From Cytophaga sp. FL35 (GTDB taxonomy: Bacteria > Bacteroidota > Bacteroidia > Flavobacteriales > Flavobacteriaceae), in NCBI RefSeq assembly GCF_014349235.1, contig NZ_JACSOH010000004.1, forward strand, positions 133,307-197,306: a stretch of 64,000 nucleotides of DNA, in the 5' to 3' direction. Shown piece after piece: positions 46,192 through 54,466 of this stretch. Made by a program: the position numbers and the translations under genes. The notes below the pieces were generated by a model. It made no database searches, was not told where the DNA came from, and was given only the letters and a program-made list of their open reading frames with translations. How positions within the stretch are numbered: position 1 is the first letter of the stretch; each line of letters opens with the position of its first letter.

Positions 46192-47334
46192 CTAGAGGGT
46201 ACCCCTAGATTCCTGTTCCCTTTCAATAGCCTCAAAAAGAGCTTTGAAATTTCCTTTTCCAAAAGACTTCGCACCTTTTCTTTGAATAATTTCTATAAAC
46301 ATTGTAGGACGATCCAATATAGGCTTTGTAAATATCTGCAAAAGGTATCCTTCTTCATCCCTATCCACTAAAATACCTAGTTCGCGCAAGGGTACTAAAT
46401 CCTCATCTATTTCTCCCACACGATCCAATAATTCCTCATAATAACTTGGAGGAACGGTCAAGAACTCCACCCCTCTATCACGAAGAGAGCCAACGGTCTC
46501 GATTATATTATCCGTTGCCAATGCCATATGTTGCACCCCAGCACCATTATAAAATTCAATGTACTCCTCTATCTGTGATTTTTTTCTCCCGTCTGCAGGT
46601 TCATTAATCGGGAATTTAATCCGTCCATTGCCATTGCTCATCACCTTGCTCATAAGGGCGGTATATTCAGTGGAAATATCTTTGTCGTCAAACGAGACCA
46701 ATTGTGCAAACCCCATTACTTTAGCATAAAACTCACACCATTTGTTCATCTCGTTCCAACCTACATTTCCTACCATATGATCCACATACTTTAATCCTAC
46801 ATCTTTGGGCTGATAATGTGGCGACCATTTTTTGAAACCAGGTAGAAAGACCCCGTTATAATCTTTTCTCTCCACGAACACATGCACCGTCTCGCCATAT
46901 GTGTGAATTCCTGATACCACAACTTTACCGGAACCATCTTGTAGGGTCTTTGGCACCAAATAACTTTCTGCCCCCCTGGCAACGGTTTCCTTATAGCTTT
47001 TGGTGGCATCATCCACCCATAGGGCAATAGTCTTTACACCATCTCCATGGGAATCTATATGTTTATTAATGTCTCCGCCAGGCTTTAGGGGAGAAGTAAG
47101 CATGATCCTAATTTTTCCTTGTTGCAATACATAACTTACCCTATCCTTAAGACCGGTTTCCAGACCTGCATACGCTACAGGTTGAAAGCCCCAGGCAGAC
47201 ATATAATAGTGAGCCGACTGTTTGGCATTTCCTACGTAAAGTTCTACATAATCCGTTCCTAATAATGGCAAAAAATCTTCCGCTTCCAAGTTCTCCTTTG
47301 GCAATTGCAAGGAGGTATTATCCAATGTTGACAT
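46192..47334 (-). CDS. hppD: 4-hydroxyphenylpyruvate dioxygenase
   Basis: HppD converts 4-hydroxyphenylpyruvate from tyrosine to homogentisate using O2 and Fe(II). The 380 residues have two VOC domains with the iron ligands His186 (DHMVGNV), His269 (GVQHMALA) and Glu348 (PTMFIEI), and the signature NEPADGRKKSQIEEY near 245-259. It lies upstream of a 383-base gap and the tryptophan dioxygenase run. Homogentisate 1,2-dioxygenase (hmgA), the next pathway enzyme, is not in this window. Confidence 0.95.
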   Translation of the reverse strand: MSTLDNTSLQLPKENLEAEDFLPLLGTDYVELYVGNAKQSAHYYMSAWGFQPVAYAGLETGLKDRVSYVLQQGKIRIMLTSPLKPGGDINKHIDSHGDGVKTIALWVDDATKSYKETVARGAESYLVPKTLQDGSGKVVVSGIHTYGETVHVFVERKDYNGVFLPGFKKWSPHYQPKDVGLKYVDHMVGNVGWNEMNKWCEFYAKVMGFAQLVSFDDKDISTEYTALMSKVMSNGNGRIKFPINEPADGRKKSQIEEYIEFYNGAGVQHMALATDNIIETVGSLRDRGVEFLTVPPSYYEELLDRVGEIDEDLVPLRELGILVDRDEEGYLLQIFTKPILDRPTMFIEIIQRKGAKSFGKGNFKALFEAIEREQESRGTL

Positions 47335-47539
47335 ATGAGTATTTTTAAGTTGAGTTCTGATAAAAGCCTAGTCATAGGCAGATAAAATGGATGACCCTCT
47401 AAAGGATCAATAAAAAGAGGATTTACAAAACCTCAGTGGTATTACCACATGGCCCTAAGATGGGAAGTAATATCAATTCTAAACCGTAACATCTCTAACA
47501 AATATCGGAAAAAAATTATACAGCACCTATATAACCACC

Positions 47540-49801
47540 TCAAAACCAATATCCCAAACTGAAGAAAAAATTGCTGTTCTTGCCTTCGGGAGACCATGAA
47601 TAATGTACTTGTAAAGGCCCAAGAAAGGACTCCCAACCGTATCCTACCCCATATCCCGAATAATCGGGCAAGGTGAACCACTCCCCGGTTCTAAAAAGGT
47701 CATCATCCACGTTGGCAAAATTTGCGGTAAACATTAAATGGTTATTAGGAGCAAATTCCAAATCCAATCTACCTGTCGATTTAACAAAACTGTTACCCGG
47801 CAGTGATATAAAATCGTAACCAAAAAATGGAATTAGATTGTTGACTTGTATAGAGCCATATCCGCCCAATACAAAATCAAACGAAGTAACATTGGAAGTT
47901 CCCAATTTAAAACCTCCTTCTGTTTCTATATTTAGGGTTAACGGTCCAAAAATGGGAAATGCGGTACCTACTTTAGCCTGTGCCACGGAAAATTCCTTGA
48001 AATTCTTATTAAAATCCAACGAAAAAAGATATAAATGAAAGTCCCCATCAAAGTAAACCCCCTTAGAAGGAAAGTAGCGGTCATCATAGGTATCTAAACG
48101 CAAACCACCAAAGACGCTATAGAAATCACTTTTCTCAAAAAAGGTACGACCGTCCTGAACCCGAAAAGAATCAGGATTTTCCATATCATTGTTCACTCCC
48201 AAGGTTCGCGTACTTAACTTTAGTAATTTATGCTCCATCCCCAATCTAAAGGCGAATTCCTCCCTCAGTACGGTCTCTACATAGACCTGATTGGTAAAGT
48301 CCGTAATGTCAAGATTAATGGTATTCAAGTTTCCAGTAATGGGAACTTCGTAATTACCTCTAATTAGTTCAAAGTCAATTTCCTTTGCCGTCTCCTTAAA
48401 GCTAGAGTTGATTCCAAAACTCCAATAGGAACCTTTGTCCACATAATATTGAAGATTGTATCTAATATTGTCCCCAATAATAAAATCAAAAGAAGTAACA
48501 TCATCCCTGGTAACAAGGTTTTTTCTCGTAAGATTAATGATAGCACCCGTTTTAAAAAGATTATCATAATGCGCACCTAAGCGCAAAAATGTTTTGTTTT
48601 TGTTCTCAACCAATTTTATGGTGAGTTCTTGTTCAGAATCATTGGTCAACAAATTATAATGTATGGTCTGAAAGTTACCAGTTGCGGAAAGATTACTCAC
48701 CCCTTGCTTAAGTTCATTAAAGGTTGGCGACTCATCTGGCTCAAACCTCAACTTTCCCTTTACATAACCCCTGGAATAATTGTCACTTCCCGTAATGGTT
48801 AACCTATCAACATCCAATTGATCCTCGGGCTTATACATTTTAACATGAAATTCTTTCCTTCCCCCGGGCTCCGCCAATTTTTTGAGTTCTTCAAATTTCT
48901 CCCTTGCTGCCTCCTCGCCTTTACCAATTATGGTCTCGAACAGATTAAAGTCAATTACCGAAAAATCCGTTATATCAGGTTTTATATAGACATCTGTTAA
49001 TTGAGACTTTTCTTCCATATCCAAAGCCGTACGGTAATTATTGATCTGCAATAAAATTTCAGTGGCAGATAATAAGGCCTCCCTATCCTTTAGTCCATGC
49101 TGAACGTCCACGCCTATAATAATATCCGCTCCCATTTTTTTTACTTCGGCTATAGGGTAATTGTTCACAACTCCACCATCTACAAGAACCTGGTCATCAA
49201 TTAAAGCAGGCGAAAACAAGGAAGGAAGGGCTCCACTGGCCATCACTGCCTCCGGAAGATATCCACTGTTCAAAAGAACTTCTTTACCTGTTTCCACATC
49301 TGTAGCAATACATAAAAAAGGAATAGGCAATTTGCTAAAATCATCTATATCCTTTACCGGGTAAAGCAAACGAACCAATTCATTATAAACATTTTGCCCA
49401 CCAGATAGTGCCGGAGGAACCGAAACTTTAAAATTGTTGAAAGGCAAGGTTATGGAATACCTTTCAGAATCTTCCTTTTCGTAAAAAGTCTTGGCGTTAC
49501 GAGGTAGATTGTCCTCTATTAAATTGGTAAAATTAGTGGTCCTAAATACGGAATCAAGTTCTACCGCAGAATAACCGGCAGCATAGAGTGAGCCAACTAT
49601 GGCTCCCATGCTTGTACCCCCAATATAATCAATTTGAATTCCGGCCTCCTCTATAACCTTTAAGGCTCCAATATGCGCCATCCCCTTAGCTCCACCTCCA
49701 CTGAGAACCAGACCTATTTTAAGGTCTTTTTTACTAGCCGTTTGGCCCCATAACAATGCCCCCGAAAAAAGCAGACAGAAAATAAGACCTATTTGTTTCA
49801 T
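47540..49801 (-). CDS. Patatin-like phospholipase fused to POTRA and BamA-type barrel
   Basis: A 753-residue outer-membrane protein. After the signal peptide (MKQIGLIFCLLFSGALLWG) comes a patatin domain with the oxyanion loop GGGAKG (35-40), the Ser64 nucleophile in GGTSMGA and Asp208 in VDGGVVNNYP. A POTRA-like domain follows (about 325-395), then a BamA/Omp85 16-strand barrel ending in a Phe (SLGYWF). This is the PlpD/FplA-like architecture, where the patatin domain may be displayed or released at the surface. It likely acts on phospholipids. The gene follows uvrC by 19 bases on the same strand, so they may be cotranscribed. Confidence 0.92.
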   Translation of the reverse strand: MKQIGLIFCLLFSGALLWGQTASKKDLKIGLVLSGGGAKGMAHIGALKVIEEAGIQIDYIGGTSMGAIVGSLYAAGYSAVELDSVFRTTNFTNLIEDNLPRNAKTFYEKEDSERYSITLPFNNFKVSVPPALSGGQNVYNELVRLLYPVKDIDDFSKLPIPFLCIATDVETGKEVLLNSGYLPEAVMASGALPSLFSPALIDDQVLVDGGVVNNYPIAEVKKMGADIIIGVDVQHGLKDREALLSATEILLQINNYRTALDMEEKSQLTDVYIKPDITDFSVIDFNLFETIIGKGEEAAREKFEELKKLAEPGGRKEFHVKMYKPEDQLDVDRLTITGSDNYSRGYVKGKLRFEPDESPTFNELKQGVSNLSATGNFQTIHYNLLTNDSEQELTIKLVENKNKTFLRLGAHYDNLFKTGAIINLTRKNLVTRDDVTSFDFIIGDNIRYNLQYYVDKGSYWSFGINSSFKETAKEIDFELIRGNYEVPITGNLNTINLDITDFTNQVYVETVLREEFAFRLGMEHKLLKLSTRTLGVNNDMENPDSFRVQDGRTFFEKSDFYSVFGGLRLDTYDDRYFPSKGVYFDGDFHLYLFSLDFNKNFKEFSVAQAKVGTAFPIFGPLTLNIETEGGFKLGTSNVTSFDFVLGGYGSIQVNNLIPFFGYDFISLPGNSFVKSTGRLDLEFAPNNHLMFTANFANVDDDLFRTGEWFTLPDYSGYGVGYGWESFLGPLQVHYSWSPEGKNSNFFFSLGYWF

Positions 49802-49820
49802 ATTTTTTTAGACGTAATAT

Positions 49821-51608
49821 CTAGTGAAAAGTTTCATATATTTTCTTGGCTTTTGCCATACCCACAGTTTCCGCCAAAGATTCTATGGACGCCTCTTTTA
49901 TCCTTTTAACAGATTTAAAACTCTTTAAAAGCTCTTCCGCCGTTTTTTGTCCTATTCCCTCTATACTTTCAAGCTCCGAATTTATGGCCGCCTTACTTCT
50001 CTTTTTCCTATGAAAAGTAATCCCGAACCTGTGAGCCTCATTTCTTAATTGCTGAATAATCTTTAAAGACTCTGATCGCTTATCTAGATATAAAGGCACG
50101 GGGTCTCCCGGAAAATAGATTTCTTCCAATCTCTTGGCTATACCTACAATGGCAATTTTACCCCTAAGCCCTAAAACATCCAAGCTCTTTAAAGCGGAAG
50201 ACAACTGCCCTTTTCCCCCGTCAATAACAATGAGCTGAGGCAAAGGTTCATCTTCTGCCAGCAACCGCTTATAACGCCTGAAAACCACTTCTTCCATAGA
50301 AGCAAAATCATCCGGGCCTTCCACTGTTTTGATATTGAAATGGCGATACTCTTTTTTTGATGGTTTCCCGTTTTTGAAGACCACACAGGCCGCTACAGGG
50401 TTACTACCTTGTATGTTACTATTATCAAAACACTCAATATGCCTAGGTTCAACGGAAAGCCTCAAATCTTTCTGCATCTGCGCCATTATGCGATTGGTAT
50501 GCCGATCGGGATCCACAATTTTGATTTGCTTAAATCGTTCTTGCCTAAAAAACCGGGCGTTGCGCTCAGACAGCTCCACAATCTTTTTCTTGTCGCCCAA
50601 TTTGGGAACTGTCACCTTTAATCCTTCTTCCACCGTGACATCAAAAGGTAAGTAAATTTCCCTTGAAAGCGAATTGAACCGCTGCCTAATTTCAATTATG
50701 GCCAAAGCGAGCAATTCATCGTCTTTTTCGTTGAGTTTTTTCTTTATTTCCAAGGTATGAGACCTAATGATGGAGCCATGGGATAATTGTAAAAAATTTA
50801 CATAGGCATGGGATTCATCCGAAATAATGGAAAAAACATCTACATTATTTATTTTAGGATTTACAATGGTAGATTTCACTTGATAACTTTCCAAAACATC
50901 AATCTTTTCCTTGATACTTTGAGCCTCCTCAAACTTCATTTCGGCAGCCAATGTTTTCATTTCCTTTTTGAAATACTGCAAAGAGGATTTAAAATTGCCT
51001 TTAATTATCTGACGTATATCTTCTATTTGTTGATGGTATTCTTCTGCATCCTGTAGGTCTTCACAAGGACCCTTGCAATTTCCCAAATGATACTCCAAAC
51101 ATACCTTATACTTGCCAGCGTCTATTTTTTCTTTGGACAGATCATAGTTACAAGTCCTCAAAGGGTATACGCTCTTCACCAAATCCAAAAGAGTTCGAAC
51201 CGTTTTCATACTTGTATAGGGTCCGTAATATTCAGAACCGTCTTTAATTAACTTTCTTGTAGGAAAGATCCTTGGAAAACGTTCTTTTTTGATACAAATC
51301 CAAGGATATGATTTATCATCTTTTAAAAGTACATTATACCGAGGCCTATATTTTTTAATTAAGTTATTCTCCAAGAGTAAGGCATCAGACTCCGTGGGAA
51401 CTACAATATGTTTGATCATTCTTATTTTTTTTACCATAACACGAGTTTTGCCATACTCATGATTTTTGGTAAAATAAGACGACACCCTTTTTTTTAGGTT
51501 TTTGGCCTTGCCTACATAAAGAATTTTTTCATCTGAGTCATAGAATTGATATACCCCTGGACTATTGGGCAAAGTGCTTAATTGTACTTCAATGGAAACT
51601 TGAGGCAT
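49821..51608 (-). CDS. uvrC: UvrABC excinuclease subunit C
   Basis: UvrC makes the two incisions of nucleotide excision repair. The 595 residues have the N-terminal GIY-YIG nuclease (SPGVYQFYD with Tyr20, LYVGKAKNLKKRV), the four cysteines of the iron-sulfur region (Cys153, Cys170, Cys178, Cys182), a UVR domain around 205-245, the RNase H-like C-terminal nuclease (IECFDNSNIQGSNPVAA, VIDGGKGQLSSA) and a helix-hairpin-helix tail (LESIEGIGQKTAEELL). All parts are intact. A TAATTTTG box lies 8 bases before the start codon. Confidence 0.97.
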   Translation of the reverse strand: MPQVSIEVQLSTLPNSPGVYQFYDSDEKILYVGKAKNLKKRVSSYFTKNHEYGKTRVMVKKIRMIKHIVVPTESDALLLENNLIKKYRPRYNVLLKDDKSYPWICIKKERFPRIFPTRKLIKDGSEYYGPYTSMKTVRTLLDLVKSVYPLRTCNYDLSKEKIDAGKYKVCLEYHLGNCKGPCEDLQDAEEYHQQIEDIRQIIKGNFKSSLQYFKKEMKTLAAEMKFEEAQSIKEKIDVLESYQVKSTIVNPKINNVDVFSIISDESHAYVNFLQLSHGSIIRSHTLEIKKKLNEKDDELLALAIIEIRQRFNSLSREIYLPFDVTVEEGLKVTVPKLGDKKKIVELSERNARFFRQERFKQIKIVDPDRHTNRIMAQMQKDLRLSVEPRHIECFDNSNIQGSNPVAACVVFKNGKPSKKEYRHFNIKTVEGPDDFASMEEVVFRRYKRLLAEDEPLPQLIVIDGGKGQLSSALKSLDVLGLRGKIAIVGIAKRLEEIYFPGDPVPLYLDKRSESLKIIQQLRNEAHRFGITFHRKKRSKAAINSELESIEGIGQKTAEELLKSFKSVKRIKEASIESLAETVGMAKAKKIYETFH

Positions 51609-51615
51609 GTAGTCA

Positions 51616-51623
51616 CAAAATTA
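51616..51623 (-). promoter_or_regulatory. Candidate -7 box next to the uvrC start
   Basis: The minus strand reads TAATTTTG, matching TAnnTTTG, and ends 8 bases before the uvrC ATG. The nearest TTG upstream is 28 bases away, outside the usual spacing. Confidence 0.25.
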
Positions 51624-51723
51624 AAACTGCCACATTGTATTTGGAGAGATGCAACAGGCTGTTAAATTACTATGTTTTTGGGCAATGGACTACGGTTTAA
51701 ACTTATTTTAACGAGCTCCAAAA

Positions 51724-51744
51724 CCAAAATTTAGCCAAAATTTA
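51724..51744. repeat. Tandem 10-bp direct repeat
   Basis: CCAAAATTTA occurs twice, at 51724-51733 and 51735-51744, separated by one G. It lies in the 373-base AT-rich gap between uvrC and the small ORF at 51982. Outside this repeat and the promoter-like sequence at 51932, I see nothing else recognisable in the gap. Confidence 0.5.
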
Positions 51745-51931
51745 AACCTTAGGACAAGGAGCAATTTCTACAATTTAGGATTATTCAATAAAATATATTC
51801 ATTTTTAGACATGAGAAAATAGAAATGAAAATTGCAGCCTCTACAATCAATTTTTTGACTCAAATCGTGTAAAAACGTTAAAGTTGAACTAAATTATGCA
51901 TTTCATCGATAAAAATTAGCACTTAATAGTG

Positions 51932-51959
51932 TTTGTAAATTAATTTTTAATTAAATTTA
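51932..51959 (+). promoter_or_regulatory. Candidate promoter for the small ORF at 51982
   Basis: TTTG (51932-51935), a 16-base spacer and TAAATTTA (51952-51959) approximate the phylum's promoter consensus. The small ORF begins 22 bases further. Confidence 0.3.
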
Positions 51960-51981
51960 AAAATCAAAATCAAAATACCAC

Positions 51982-52068
51982 ATGGATAAATATGTAATAA
52001 CCTTGGGTTTGTACCTGATCTTGATGATTTCCTTCAAGATTTACTATTTGGTGAATGCCAAAGAGTAG
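51982..52068 (+). CDS. Predicted 28-residue membrane peptide
   Basis: The frame from the ATG at 51982 reads MDKYVITLGLYLILMISF and then KIYYLVNAKE before a TAG. This is one hydrophobic helix with a basic residue in the middle of the C-terminal half. It has a promoter-like sequence upstream and lies 44 bases before the FTHF cyclo-ligase gene. I recognise no family and there is no homology evidence. It is listed because the codons are clean and the upstream context is favourable. Confidence 0.35.
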   Translation: MDKYVITLGLYLILMISFKIYYLVNAKE

Positions 52069-52112
52069 CACAATCCTGTTCCCCAGTTTTACTTTAGAAT
52101 GACCCTACGTAA

Positions 52113-52688
52113 ATGTTGAAAAAGGATGTACGGTCGCACTATAAGGAATTAAGAAAAAACCTATCTGAAGACGCTTTGCTAAATGCTAGTTTAAGCATTG
52201 CCAATCGTACACTACACCTTCCTGGTTTTATTTGGAATCTTAATTATTTCCATCTTTTTCTGCCTATAACCGAACAAAGGGAGATTGATACCTCTTTCAT
52301 TCTTTCCATACTACAAGGAAAGGACAAAACTGTTGTAATACCCAAAGTAATTAGCGCCACAGAAATGACGCACTATCTTTTATTGGACAATACGAGACTC
52401 ATCAAAAATAAGTGGAACATTCCCGAACCTTTGGACGGTATTGAAATAGAAGCTAGCAAACTAGAGGTAGTTTTTATACCTCTTTTATCTTTTGACAAGA
52501 AGGGAAATAGAGTTGGTTATGGCAAAGGGTTCTATGACCGTTTTTTAGACCTTTGCAAGCCCGATGTGGTAAAAATTGGTTTATCACTTTTTGATGCTGA
52601 AGAGGTAATTGAGGACGTTGGCCCTCACGATAAAAAAATGGATTATTGTATCACCCCGGATAAGCTCTACTCATTTTCTGAAGATTAA
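52113..52688 (+). CDS. 5-formyltetrahydrofolate cyclo-ligase
   Basis: This enzyme uses ATP to convert 5-formyl-THF to 5,10-methenyl-THF in folate metabolism. The 191-residue length is typical. The N-terminus carries the basic KKDVRSHYKELRK; the middle has FLPITEQREID; and the ATP-loop GKGFYDRFLDL follows VGY. The frame ends 4 bases into the convergent lspA stop. No neighbouring folate gene is present. The family is clear from the GYGKGFYDR motif. Confidence 0.93.
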   Translation: MLKKDVRSHYKELRKNLSEDALLNASLSIANRTLHLPGFIWNLNYFHLFLPITEQREIDTSFILSILQGKDKTVVIPKVISATEMTHYLLLDNTRLIKNKWNIPEPLDGIEIEASKLEVVFIPLLSFDKKGNRVGYGKGFYDRFLDLCKPDVVKIGLSLFDAEEVIEDVGPHDKKMDYCITPDKLYSFSED

Positions 52689-53350
52689 GAATGCGGAAAC
52701 TCTTCTTCACTTTCAAAAGGTTCCAAATCTTTATCTTCCTCTTTACCAAAGGCTTTTTTATTAAAAACTATTAAAATACCAACACCGGTGCTAATGGCCA
52801 TGTCCGCGATATTGAAAACCGGTTCAAAAAACCTAAAATCCTTACCTCCAAAATAAGGCATCCATTCTGGCCACGTAGTATCTATCAGCGGAAAATAGAG
52901 CATATCTACCACCTTTCCATAAAATAGTCCTCCATAAGGCTCCCCCGAAAATGTAGTTGCCACCTGTTGATAACTATCGTTAAAAACAATCCCGTAAAAT
53001 ACAGAATCAATAATATTGCCCAAAGCGCCGGCAAAAATTAAGGAAACAGCCAAAATAAGCACTTTAGAGGTTTGTTTTTTTATGGTATCGAACAACCAAT
53101 ACCCAATACCTGCAACGGCAAAAAGTCTAAATATGGTTAGCACAAGCTTTCCGGTAGGTTCTGCAATAGGTAGAAAATCGCTTAGTTTTGCTCCCCATGC
53201 TGCACCCGAGTTTTCTATAAAAAGAATTTTAAACCACTCAAAAACCTCAACGGATTCACCTAGTACGAAGTGAGTCTTAATATAAATCTTGCTGATTTGG
53301 TCTATCAGTAACACAGCAACAATAAGTAACAACGACTTTTTAAGACCCAT
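52685..53350 (-). CDS. lspA: Lipoprotein signal peptidase (signal peptidase II), long form
   Basis: LspA cuts signal peptides from prolipoproteins at the inner membrane; it would process the many lipoproteins here. At 221 residues it is longer than the E. coli protein (164), with an extended periplasmic loop and an acidic C-terminal tail rich in E and D. The two catalytic aspartates are Asp115 in GNIIDSVFYG and Asp183 in FNIADMAIS; four membrane segments are visible. It lies 40 bases after a DUF4097-like gene in the same direction, downstream of ileS and the DksA-like gene. Confidence 0.93.
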   Translation of the reverse strand: MGLKKSLLLIVAVLLIDQISKIYIKTHFVLGESVEVFEWFKILFIENSGAAWGAKLSDFLPIAEPTGKLVLTIFRLFAVAGIGYWLFDTIKKQTSKVLILAVSLIFAGALGNIIDSVFYGIVFNDSYQQVATTFSGEPYGGLFYGKVVDMLYFPLIDTTWPEWMPYFGGKDFRFFEPVFNIADMAISTGVGILIVFNKKAFGKEEDKDLEPFESEEEFPHS

Positions 53351-53390
53351 GATTATTTAAACGGTTTTTAAAGTGCCAAAAATAGGTATA

Positions 53391-54008
53391 TTATTCGGTT
53401 TTCCTTACTCTGATATCACCTGTGACCGTGGATAAATTGTAATGCACGTCTGATTTTGGTAAATTCTCCAAATGTGTTGCACCAAACTTATTATTGGTGG
53501 TGACCGTAGCCGCGGCGGCAATGATATCAATCGGTCCACTTTGGGTTTCTACTTTTACGGTTTCTCCTACTTCATTCAATTTGCAATAACCGTCATTCAA
53601 GGAAATGGAAAGAGATCGATAATTTCCACTGGCATTTACATTACAGCTTTTTCCAAAAACCACTACTTGAAGGTATTCCGGCACTTTAACTTCTAAAGCA
53701 ATACTCACAACTTTATGCGCACTTAATTTATCATTGGGATTGTGGAAAAGGGGCTGAAAACCGCTACTTACAAAAAATGTATCTCCCTCTTGACCCAATT
53801 TAACCCCTAAATCCTGTTTATACTCTCCGTCAATAACAGCTTCTACACTCATTTCATTCCCCTTTACAGTTGTAAGATTTAGAAGAAAACAATTGTTTAC
53901 ATCAATATTGATAGATGCAACATGTGTATCTACAATTGATTTTTTAACCACTTTTTGGGCGGTTAAAATTTGAGCACAACAAACAAACGCAAAGAGATAT
54001 CTCAACAT
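53391..54008 (-). CDS. DUF4097-like secreted beta-helix protein
   Basis: A 205-residue secreted protein with a signal peptide (MLRYLFAFVCCAQILTA) and a run of short beta repeats of the DUF4097 type: VKVPEYLQVVVFGKSC, SLSISLNDGYCKL, VKVETQSGPIDII, STVTGDIRVRK. Such domains form right-handed beta-helices on the cell surface or in the periplasm. There is no catalytic motif. It lies between the terminator after the DksA-like gene and lspA. Confidence 0.75.
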   Translation of the reverse strand: MLRYLFAFVCCAQILTAQKVVKKSIVDTHVASINIDVNNCFLLNLTTVKGNEMSVEAVIDGEYKQDLGVKLGQEGDTFFVSSGFQPLFHNPNDKLSAHKVVSIALEVKVPEYLQVVVFGKSCNVNASGNYRSLSISLNDGYCKLNEVGETVKVETQSGPIDIIAAAATVTTNNKFGATHLENLPKSDVHYNLSTVTGDIRVRKTE

Positions 54009-54018
54009 GGTGCGAAAA

Positions 54019-54048
54019 TAAAAAACCTACAAGATGAGTCTTGTAGGT
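54019..54048 (-). terminator. Terminator after the ileS-DksA-like operon
   Basis: ACCTACAAG (54025-54033) and CTTGTAGGT (54040-54048) make a perfect 9-base-pair stem; the minus strand follows it with TTTTTTATTTT. It lies 32 bases beyond the DksA-like stop and only 11 bases before the start of the DUF4097-like gene. Confidence 0.8.
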
Positions 54049-54079
54049 CTTGAAAAATTATTTAAAGCAATGGGGGGAT

Positions 54080-54463
54080 TTACTTCTGCATATTCTTGGC
54101 CTCAATACTTAAAGTGGCGTGAGGTACCAATTTTAATCTTTCCTTATTGATCAGTTTACCGGTTACACGACAAATACCGTAAGTTTTATTTTCAATACGC
54201 AAAATGGCATTTTTTAAGTCCCTAATGAACTTCTCCTGCCTAATGGCCAACTGCGTATTCGCTTCTTTGCTCATAGTCTCGGAACCTTCTTCAAAAGCCT
54301 TAAAGGTAGGTGAGGTGTCATCCGTTCCATTATTGCCATCATTCATATATGAACTTTTTAAAAGTTCTAAGTGGCTTTTTGCCTTTTCAATTTTCTCTTC
54401 GATCAATACTTTAAATTCGGCCAAATCCTTATCCGAATATCTAACTTTTAAATCCTGTGCCAT
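54080..54463 (-). CDS. TraR/DksA-family protein with degenerate zinc finger
   Basis: A 127-residue protein with an N-terminal coiled coil (DLAEFKVLIEEKIEKAKSHL) and a DksA-type C-terminal domain (TYGICRVTGKLINKERLKLVP). The zinc finger is expected to be CxxC-17-CxxC; only Cys98 remains, while the other three positions hold Thr101, Ser119 and Ala122 at the exact spacing. Related Bacteroidota proteins show the same loss, to my knowledge. DksA-type proteins bind the RNA polymerase secondary channel with ppGpp; this one may keep that fold without metal. It starts 4 bases from the ileS stop, so the two are cotranscribed. Confidence 0.87.
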   Translation of the reverse strand: MAQDLKVRYSDKDLAEFKVLIEEKIEKAKSHLELLKSSYMNDGNNGTDDTSPTFKAFEEGSETMSKEANTQLAIRQEKFIRDLKNAILRIENKTYGICRVTGKLINKERLKLVPHATLSIEAKNMQK

Positions 54464-54466
54464 TTT

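Noticed and set aside
47335-47539. Small hairpins (for example GTGGT-ATT-ACCAC at 47430-47442) before hppD
   Set aside because: The stems are short and no U-run follows, so they do not support a terminator or a riboswitch.
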